Assembly (NCBI GenBank): GCA_027490595.1
Contig: JAIXXU010000038.1
Location: 1-6,401 of the forward strand
DNA from: Pseudomonadota bacterium
GTDB lineage: Bacteria; Bdellovibrionota_B; Oligoflexia; Silvanigrellales; Silvanigrellaceae
Direction: 5' to 3'
Length of the DNA: 6,401 bases
In this document: in pieces, positions 1 to 4,552 of the stretch
Layout of the letters: the number at the start of each line of letters is the position of its first letter
Position numbering within the stretch: the first letter of the stretch is position 1
Program-made: the position numbers and the translations under genes
Notes under the pieces: model-generated
Seen by the model: the letters and a program-made list of their open reading frames with translations, nothing else
What the model was told of the DNA's origin: nothing
Database searches by the model: none

Positions 1-786
1 ATTAAAAAAACAAAATCTCTTACTCAAAAAAAATTTGGTGTAAACATACCTCTACTTTATGAAAAAGCAAAGGAACAAATCCAAGTAGCCCTTGATGAAG
101 GCGTACGAATTTTCTTTACAAGCGCAGGCTCTCCTAAAAGTTGGACACCCTTTCTAAAAAAAGAAGGCTGCATTGTCGTTCATGTTGTGAGCAATCCTCT
201 TTTTGCATTGAAAAGTGAGCAAGCCGGTGTTGACGCCGTCGTTGTAGAAGGATTCGAAGCAGGAGGGCACAACGGGAGAGACGAACTCACAACGCTGGTA
301 CTCCTTCAACAACTTCATGGGAAATTATCGATTCCGATTGTGGCCGCTGGAGGATTTGGCTCAGGGGAATCTATTTTAGCAGCACTTATTTTAGGAGCTG
401 ACGCTGTTCAAATGGGCACGGTTTTTGCCGCAACAACAGAAAGTACGGCTCATGAAAATTTTAAATCTAAAATGGTTGAAGCCACATATAACAGCACATT
501 TTTACGCATGAAAAAACATGTGCCCGTTAGACTTTTAGACAATAAATTCTCTCAAACTATAGCGCAAGTCGAGGATGGCGGGGCCAATGCAGCAGACCTC
601 AAAAAGATTTTAGGCAAGGGACGAGCAAAGTCCGGAATGTTTGAAGGCAATATAGATGAAGGAGAACTTGAAATTGGACAAATTGTCTCACAAGTTCACA
701 ATATCCCCTCTTGTTCTGAGCTAGTCTCAAATTTAAATAAAGAATACTTGGCTGCTGTTAAAAAACTTCATTCTTTTAAATTGTAA
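1..786 (+). CDS. FMN-dependent nitronate monooxygenase / FabK-like enoyl-ACP reductase family protein, 5'-truncated by the window
   Basis: Frame 1 is open from the first base to TAA at 784-786, giving 261 residues. About 50-60 N-terminal residues are probably missing, since relatives run to about 310-320. A GTG at 187 could serve as a start but lies inside conserved sequence, so the protein begins upstream of the window. The fragment is the C-terminal part of a TIM-barrel flavoprotein. It shows FGVNIPLL (partial residues 13-20), FTSAGSPK, EGFEAGGHNG with the conserved active-site-region histidine at partial residue 90, the FMN-phosphate loop AAGGFGSG (115-122) and GADAVQMGT (132-140). The tail GRAKSGMFEG then EGELEIGQ is typical of the NMO/FabK-like group. 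The family oxidises alkyl nitronates or, in true FabK, reduces enoyl-ACP with NAD(P)H in the cytoplasm. Motifs alone do not separate the two activities. It converges on the transporter gene, with 30 nt between the stops and no clear hairpin terminator there. Confidence 0.87.
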   Translation: MKKTKSLTQKKFGVNIPLLYEKAKEQIQVALDEGVRIFFTSAGSPKSWTPFLKKEGCIVVHVVSNPLFALKSEQAGVDAVVVEGFEAGGHNGRDELTTLVLLQQLHGKLSIPIVAAGGFGSGESILAALILGADAVQMGTVFAATTESTAHENFKSKMVEATYNSTFLRMKKHVPVRLLDNKFSQTIAQVEDGGANAADLKKILGKGRAKSGMFEGNIDEGELEIGQIVSQVHNIPSCSELVSNLNKEYLAAVKKLHSFKL

Positions 787-816
787 TTCTGGAAAAAATA
801 GAAAAATCTAAAACGC

Positions 817-2052
817 TCAGCTAAACTTTTTGTGAAACATCTTTTCGTTTTTAGCAAGCAGCACAGTTGCTTGAGCTGTTCCAATCAAATTAACAATAGT
901 TCGCAAATTCGACATCAACGGATCAATTCCCACAATTAACGCAAGGCCCGCCTCTACGGGAATTACCTGACCAGGTAAAGCAGAAAGAACGGCTGAAAGC
1001 GTGATGAATCCTGCTCCGCTCACACCAGCAGCGCCTTTAGAAACTAAGATGATAATAAAAAATAGCTCTGCATAATTACTTATTTCAAAATTTATATGAA
1101 AAACTTGCTGTAAAAAAATACTGGCTGCAGCAACATATAGAGCAGAGCCAGTCAAATTGAACGCGTAGCTTGCGGGCATGACAAAACTCACAATTTGTTT
1201 GTCACAACCAAAACTTTCAAGCTTCTGCATCATCTGAGGAAAAACAGACTCCGAAGAAGATGTTCCTAAAGCAACAAGAAGTTCTTCTTTAATATGGACA
1301 ATAAGCTTGAACAGAGGAATTTTGTACACGAAACTAATCAAGAAAAAAAATCCAACAAGAGCAAGACAGCAAAATGAAAAAGATAATAAAAAAAGAGACA
1401 ATAATTCTATTGTTTTGAAGCCAATAGAACCAATCAATGTTGCAAAAGAAGCAAAAATAGCTACGGGAGCCAACCTTGTAATGATAGCAATTACTTTGAA
1501 TAAAATATTAGAAATTATTTCAAAAAAGGAAATAATTTTTTCATGGTGAGAGGGAAGTTTTCGAATGGCAAAAGCAAATAAAACAGATAAAAAAAGTACA
1601 GAAACTAAATTGTCACCTGACAATGTTCCAAAAAAATTAGATGGTATCATGCTTAAAAAAAGCGTCTGAAGACTACTGTGCGCAGAAAGAGGCAATTTAT
1701 TAAGTTCTGTGCCAACAGGTAATCCTGGAATAGAAAACGCGAGCCCTGGTTTCAAAAATGCCATGATCGCAAAAGCAAGAAGAATTGTAACAATGGCAAG
1801 AAACTCAAAATAGACTATTGATTTAGTGGCAAGCCTCGCAATAGGAGCTTTACGATGAGAACAAATCCCAAGAATAATAGAAATAAAAAGGACAGGATTC
1901 ACAATCAACTTTATAAGATGAATATAAGCCTTGGAAAGAAACCCTAGTTCATTTGCAAAGGTTGGAAATAAGAGACCCAACAGAATACCAAGAAAACCAG
2001 CCAGTAAAATCTGCAATAAAAGTTGTTTTTTTAAAAGCGCCCAAGAGGCCAT
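817..2052 (-). CDS. dicarboxylate/amino acid:cation symporter (DAACS family, DctA/GltP-like)
   Basis: This is an inner-membrane secondary carrier of 411 residues, close to the usual 400-440. Several hydrophobic helices lead into the C-terminal transport core of the family. The serine-rich hairpin GTSSSES lies at 263-269, the TM7 motif region NLTGS at 299-303, the second hairpin SKGAAGVSGAGF at 338-349, and TM8 GIDPLMSNLRTIVNLIGT at 375-392. By family knowledge it imports C4-dicarboxylates or acidic amino acids with Na+ or H+. The substrate cannot be fixed from sequence. Arg384 and Asn388 match the conserved substrate and cation residues of TM8. The acidic residue of the NMDGT/NLDGT motif is replaced by Thr301, and the position of archaeal GltPh Asp405 is Thr392, so coupling may be atypical. 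An upstream in-frame ATG ends at 2073, but it lacks a Shine-Dalgarno site. The ATG at 2052 has GGGAG 8 nt before it and is preferred. The gene is monocistronic within the window. Confidence 0.93.
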   Translation of the reverse strand: MASWALLKKQLLLQILLAGFLGILLGLLFPTFANELGFLSKAYIHLIKLIVNPVLFISIILGICSHRKAPIARLATKSIVYFEFLAIVTILLAFAIMAFLKPGLAFSIPGLPVGTELNKLPLSAHSSLQTLFLSMIPSNFFGTLSGDNLVSVLFLSVLFAFAIRKLPSHHEKIISFFEIISNILFKVIAIITRLAPVAIFASFATLIGSIGFKTIELLSLFLLSFSFCCLALVGFFFLISFVYKIPLFKLIVHIKEELLVALGTSSSESVFPQMMQKLESFGCDKQIVSFVMPASYAFNLTGSALYVAAASIFLQQVFHINFEISNYAELFFIIILVSKGAAGVSGAGFITLSAVLSALPGQVIPVEAGLALIVGIDPLMSNLRTIVNLIGTAQATVLLAKNEKMFHKKFS

Positions 2053-2060
2053 AAAACATT

Positions 2061-2065
2061 CTCCC
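2061..2065 (-). promoter_or_regulatory. ribosome binding site deciding the transporter start
   Basis: On the minus strand GGGAG lies 8 nt before the ATG at 2052-2050. The alternative ATG at 2073 has no comparable purine-rich site upstream. This favours the shorter 411-residue protein. Confidence 0.75.
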
Positions 2066-2081
2066 TGTTTCATGAGGTCTC

Positions 2082-2111
2082 AAAATAAAGTTCACACAGC
2101 CATTTTCACAA
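2082..2111 (-). promoter_or_regulatory. weak candidate sigma70-type promoter for the transporter gene
   Basis: On the minus strand TTGTGA (2111-2106, 4 of 6 consensus) is followed after 18 nt by TATTTT (2087-2082, 4 of 6). Transcription would start near 2075, giving a leader of about 23 nt before the preferred ATG at 2052. It would also leave almost no leader for the ATG at 2073. The match is modest and AT-rich DNA produces such pairs by chance. Confidence 0.28.
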
Positions 2112-2212
2112 ATTTGAAACAAGCGCTAATTGTTTGCTAGGCTTTTTCAAACGTTTTGTTTATGCCTGATTGTGTTTAAAACTCAAATGCCGCCAAAAGC
2201 ACAGGGACATCG

Positions 2213-2241
2213 TTGACAAAGATAAGAGCCTGAGGTAGTAA
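2213..2241 (+). promoter_or_regulatory. promoter of tRNA-Val
   Basis: A perfect -35 hexamer TTGACA (2213-2218) is followed after 17 nt by TAGTAA (2236-2241), an imperfect -10 with 3 of 6 consensus bases. A start near 2248-2250 would lie about 10 nt before the mature tRNA 5' end, a normal distance for a tRNA gene. The -35 match and the spacing are the strong points; the -10 is weak. Confidence 0.55.
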
Positions 2242-2258
2242 AAAATTCCACACTATGT

Positions 2259-2335
2259 GGGTGCTTAGCTCAGTTGGTTAGAGCGTCGCCCTTACAAGGC
2301 GAGGGTCTGGGGTTCGAGTCCCTAAGCACCCACCA
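2259..2335 (+). tRNA. tRNA-Val (anticodon UAC), CCA encoded
   Basis: A full cloverleaf of 77 nt folds by eye. The acceptor arm GGGTGCT (2259-2265) pairs with AGCACCC (2325-2331). The D arm GCTC/GAGC encloses AGTTGGTTA. The anticodon stem TCGCC (2286-2290) pairs with GGCGA (2298-2302) around the loop CTTACAA, with anticodon TAC at 2293-2295. The T arm TGGGG/CCCTA, with one G-U pair, encloses TTCGAGT. The discriminator is A2332 and CCA is encoded at 2333-2335. Anticodon UAC reads GUA and, depending on U34 modification, other valine codons. Confidence 0.97.
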
Positions 2336-2366
2336 TTTTTTTTCTATTTTTCTATATTTCTTCTCC
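2336..2366 (+). terminator. possible T-tract terminator after tRNA-Val
   Basis: Eight consecutive T residues (2336-2343) follow the CCA directly, and a pyrimidine-rich tract continues to 2366. There is no separate GC-rich hairpin, so the tRNA's own T and acceptor stems would have to act as the structured part. If termination is incomplete, transcription from the tRNA promoter would run into sucC 131 nt downstream. Confidence 0.3.
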
Positions 2367-2367
2367 A

Positions 2368-2396
2368 TTGTTAAAATACAATCTATGTAATATGAG
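2368..2396 (+). promoter_or_regulatory. weak candidate promoter for sucCD
   Basis: TTGTTA (2368-2373) and TATGAG (2391-2396) are 17 nt apart; each matches 4 of 6 consensus bases. An overlapping TAATAT (2388-2393) fits a -10 better but is only 14 nt from the -35 candidate. Transcription would begin near 2403, leaving a leader of about 60 nt before sucC. Confidence 0.3.
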
Positions 2397-2451
2397 TATC
2401 CAGTCGGTCCTAATTAATTTATTTTGTGACTTGATTGATTTCATTTTCAAT

Positions 2452-2458
2452 GGAGAGG
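2452..2458 (+). promoter_or_regulatory. ribosome binding site of sucC
   Basis: GGAGAGG lies 8 nt before the ATG at 2467. It fixes the sucC start there. The frame is open further upstream to an ATG at 2368, but the 33 extra residues are not conserved in the family and that ATG has no such site. Confidence 0.85.
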
Positions 2459-2466
2459 CATTTTTC

Positions 2467-3645
2467 ATGAATATTCATGAGTACCAAGCAAAAGAGCTCC
2501 TCGCTCAATATGGTCTTAATATCCCCAAGGGCTATTTAGCCCAAACAGCAACCGAAGCCGAATGGGCTGCAAGACGTCTTTCTTGTGGCAAAGACGGCCG
2601 AGTCGTTGTTGTAAAAGCCCAAATTCACTCTGGCGGTCGTGGCAAAGCTGGTGGTGTAAAACTTGCTAAAACAGCTGAAGACGCTCGCGCGATTGCTGAA
2701 ACATTGATTGGGACTACCTTGTATACCAATCAAACAGGACCCCAAGGTAAAAAAGTATCTAAACTTTTGATCGCCGAAGGCTGTGATATTGAAAAAGAGT
2801 TCTATCTTGCTTTAGTGGTTAACCGCGAAAAAGCAACAATTGGCGTCATGGTCTCTACAGAAGGAGGCATGGACATTGAAGAAGTTGCTGAGAAACATCC
2901 TGAAAAAATCACCAACGTAGACATTGACCCCACAGTAGGTCTTCAAGATTTTACACTGAGAAAACTCAGCATTGCGCTGGGTTTTGGCCTTGGAAATACA
3001 CTTAGCAATCAATTTTTTCAAATCATGAAAAGTCTTTATCTAGCTTTCCTAAGATTTGACTGTGACATGATTGAAATTAATCCGTTAATTCTCACAAAAC
3101 AAGGTCATTTAGCCATTCTTGATTGCAAAATGAGCTTTGATGCAAATGCACTCTACAGACACCCTGAAATTCAAAATCTTCGTGACTACGAAGAAGATGA
3201 GCCTCGTGAACTCGAAGCCTCAAAATTTGGTTTGAGCTATGTTTCTCTAGATGGAAACATCGGTTGTCTTGTAAATGGCGCAGGATTAGCCATGGCTACA
3301 ATGGACATCATCAAGCAAACAGGAGGTCAACCAGCAAACTTCTTGGATGTTGGAGGTGGTGCGAACCAAGAAACCGTAACTCAAGCGTTTAGAATTATTC
3401 TCAAAGACCCCGCTGTTAAAGGTATTTTTGTTAATATTTTTGGTGGCATTATGAAGTGCGACGTCATTGCAAACGGTATCGTTGCAGCAACAAAAGAACT
3501 TGGCCTCAAGGTTCCTCTTGTCGTTAGGCTTGAAGGCACAAACGTCGAACTTGGTAAAAAAATACTCAATGAATCAGGATTAAATATCGCAAGCGCATCC
3601 GCTATGGCAGATGGCGCACAAAAAATTGTGAAATTGGTTCAGTAA
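2467..3645 (+). CDS. sucC: succinyl-CoA synthetase (succinate--CoA ligase, ADP/GDP-forming), beta subunit
   Basis: The product is 392 residues, full length for the family (about 388-400), and begins with the signature [12 protein letters not shown]. With SucD it interconverts succinyl-CoA plus phosphate and NDP with succinate, CoA and NTP in the cytoplasmic TCA cycle. Residues 1 to about 240 form the ATP-grasp domain. Visible there are [19 protein letters not shown] (46-64), [12 protein letters not shown] (130-141), and EINPL with Asn205 plus Asp219 at the positions of the E. coli Mg2+ ligands Asn199 and Asp213. The C-terminal ligase-CoA domain shows [15 protein letters not shown] (268-282), [10 protein letters not shown] (290-299), [14 protein letters not shown] (322-335) and [16 protein letters not shown] (352-367). 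The region around YRHPEI and [17 protein letters not shown] is close to alphaproteobacterial SucC. sucD follows after 12 nt, so the two are cotranscribed. Whether ATP or GTP is used cannot be read from the sequence. No key residue appears to be missing. Confidence 0.98.
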   Translation: MNIHEYQAKELLAQYGLNIPKGYLAQTATEAEWAARRLSCGKDGRVVVVKAQIHSGGRGKAGGVKLAKTAEDARAIAETLIGTTLYTNQTGPQGKKVSKLLIAEGCDIEKEFYLALVVNREKATIGVMVSTEGGMDIEEVAEKHPEKITNVDIDPTVGLQDFTLRKLSIALGFGLGNTLSNQFFQIMKSLYLAFLRFDCDMIEINPLILTKQGHLAILDCKMSFDANALYRHPEIQNLRDYEEDEPRELEASKFGLSYVSLDGNIGCLVNGAGLAMATMDIIKQTGGQPANFLDVGGGANQETVTQAFRIILKDPAVKGIFVNIFGGIMKCDVIANGIVAATKELGLKVPLVVRLEGTNVELGKKILNESGLNIASASAMADGAQKIVKLVQ

Positions 3646-3649
3646 AGGA
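3646..3649 (+). promoter_or_regulatory. ribosome binding site of sucD
   Basis: AGGA follows the sucC stop directly and lies 8 nt before the sucD ATG. The 12-nt gap is just large enough to hold it, as expected for coupled subunits made in equal amounts. Confidence 0.75.
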
Positions 3650-3657
3650 ACATATAT

Positions 3658-4536
3658 ATGGCTATTTTAGTTAACGAAAATACAAAATTAATTTGCCAAG
3701 GTATCTCTGGCAGTTCTGGTAAATTTCACTCTGAAAAGTGCATGGAATATGGCACAAATCTTGTAGGCGGAGTCGTTCCAGGAAAAGGTGGCAGCACGGT
3801 TCTCGATAGACCCGTGTTTAATACAGTAGAAGAAGCCATGAAAAAAACGGGAGCTAACGCCTCTATGGTGTTTGTACCCCCCCCTTATGCTGCAGATTCT
3901 ATTTTGGAAGCCATTGATGCTGGAATTGAACTTATTGTTGCTATTACAGAAGGAATTCCCGTACTTGATATGCTTCGCGTAAAAAAAGCACTCGCTCATA
4001 CCAATGGGAAAACAAGATTGATTGGACCAAATTGCCCTGGAGTCATCACTCCTGGTGCTAAATGTAAAATTGGAATCATGCCCGGACATATTCATTTGCC
4101 TGGTCGTGTAGGTATTGTGAGTAAGTCAGGAACACTTACTTATGAAGCTGTCGGACAAACATCTGCTCTAGGAATTGGACAGTCTACATGCGTAGGAATT
4201 GGTGGCGATCCCATCAATGGCACAAGCTTCATTGACGTCTTAGAGATGTTTGAACATGACAACGACACTGACGCGGTCATCATGATTGGTGAAATTGGCG
4301 GCAATCTTGAAATTGAAGCCGCACAATGGATCAAACGCCATATGAAAAAACCTGTTGTTGGCTTTATCGCAGGACAAACAGCACCAAAGGGCAAACGCAT
4401 GGGTCACGCAGGCGCGATTATCAGTGGCGGCAAAGGCACTGCAGAAGAAAAAATTGAAGCCATGAAAGAATGCGGTTTGCATGTTGCCATGAGCCCCGCA
4501 GATTTAGGTTCCATGATGAAAAAAGCCCTTGGATAA
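3658..4536 (+). CDS. sucD: succinyl-CoA synthetase (succinate--CoA ligase), alpha subunit
   Basis: The product is 292 residues, full length for the family (about 288-300). It binds CoA and carries the phosphohistidine that shuttles phosphate to the beta subunit. The N-terminal Rossmann-type CoA domain has [10 protein letters not shown] (15-24), VPGKGG (40-45), PPPYAADSI (74-82) and ITEGIPV (96-102). The ligase domain has [10 protein letters not shown] (123-132), [13 protein letters not shown] (152-164), [12 protein letters not shown] (180-191) and GEIGG (211-215), whose Glu212 corresponds to the glutamate that contacts the active histidine. [16 protein letters not shown] (247-262) carries the phosphorylated His250 (E. 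coli His246). The gene is cotranscribed with sucC, and its last codons overlap a hairpin in front of the next open frame. A run of eight C at 3877-3884 encodes part of the normal Pro-Pro-Pro and leaves the frame intact. sucA, the usual next gene in many alphaproteobacteria, does not follow. Confidence 0.98.
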   Translation: MAILVNENTKLICQGISGSSGKFHSEKCMEYGTNLVGGVVPGKGGSTVLDRPVFNTVEEAMKKTGANASMVFVPPPYAADSILEAIDAGIELIVAITEGIPVLDMLRVKKALAHTNGKTRLIGPNCPGVITPGAKCKIGIMPGHIHLPGRVGIVSKSGTLTYEAVGQTSALGIGQSTCVGIGGDPINGTSFIDVLEMFEHDNDTDAVIMIGEIGGNLEIEAAQWIKRHMKKPVVGFIAGQTAPKGKRMGHAGAIISGGKGTAEEKIEAMKECGLHVAMSPADLGSMMKKALG

Positions 4537-4548
4537 AACGAGGGCCTT
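4523..4548 (+). promoter_or_regulatory. small hairpin spanning the sucD stop and the next gene's ribosome binding site
   Basis: AAGCCCT (4523-4529) can pair with AGGGCCTT (4541-4548), with one bulged C; a flanking G-U pair (4530 with 4540) can extend the stem. The sucD stop at 4534-4536 is in the loop, and GAGGG (4540-4544) is in the 3' arm. No T-run follows, so it is not a canonical intrinsic terminator. A ribosome finishing sucD would open it and expose GAGGG. The coupling role is inferred. Confidence 0.4.
4540..4544 (+). promoter_or_regulatory. candidate ribosome binding site for the TTG-started large frame
   Basis: GAGGG lies 8 nt before TTG at 4553. It is the best-placed Shine-Dalgarno match for the long frame, which has no early ATG. 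A second TTG follows directly at 4556 (11 nt), and another TTG at 4529 lies before the site. The short distance to the sucD stop makes reinitiation possible. Confidence 0.5.
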
Positions 4549-4552
4549 CACT

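Noticed and set aside
787..816. Bidirectional terminator between the two convergent genes
   Set aside because: The 30-nt gap has A-runs but no convincing stem-loop.
1307..1549. Plus-strand 80-codon frame inside the transporter
   Set aside because: It is Lys/Asn-rich, has no ribosome-binding site, and is antisense to conserved membrane segments, so it is a shadow of the real gene.
2053..2073. Longer transporter start at 2073, adding seven residues
   Set aside because: It has no Shine-Dalgarno site, and its added codons contain the GGGAG site that serves the ATG at 2052.
2113..2151. Inverted repeats upstream of the transporter: TTTGAAA (2113-2119) with TTTCAAA (2145-2151), and AAACAA (2117-2122) with TTGTTT (2130-2135)
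   Set aside because: Arms of 6-7 bp made of A/T-rich words are expected by chance in this composition, and they do not match an operator I can name.
2368..2466. N-terminal extension of SucC by 33 residues
   Set aside because: The family begins at MNIHEYQ, and a strong GGAGAGG site stands 8 nt before that ATG. The extension region also holds the likely leader and a candidate promoter.
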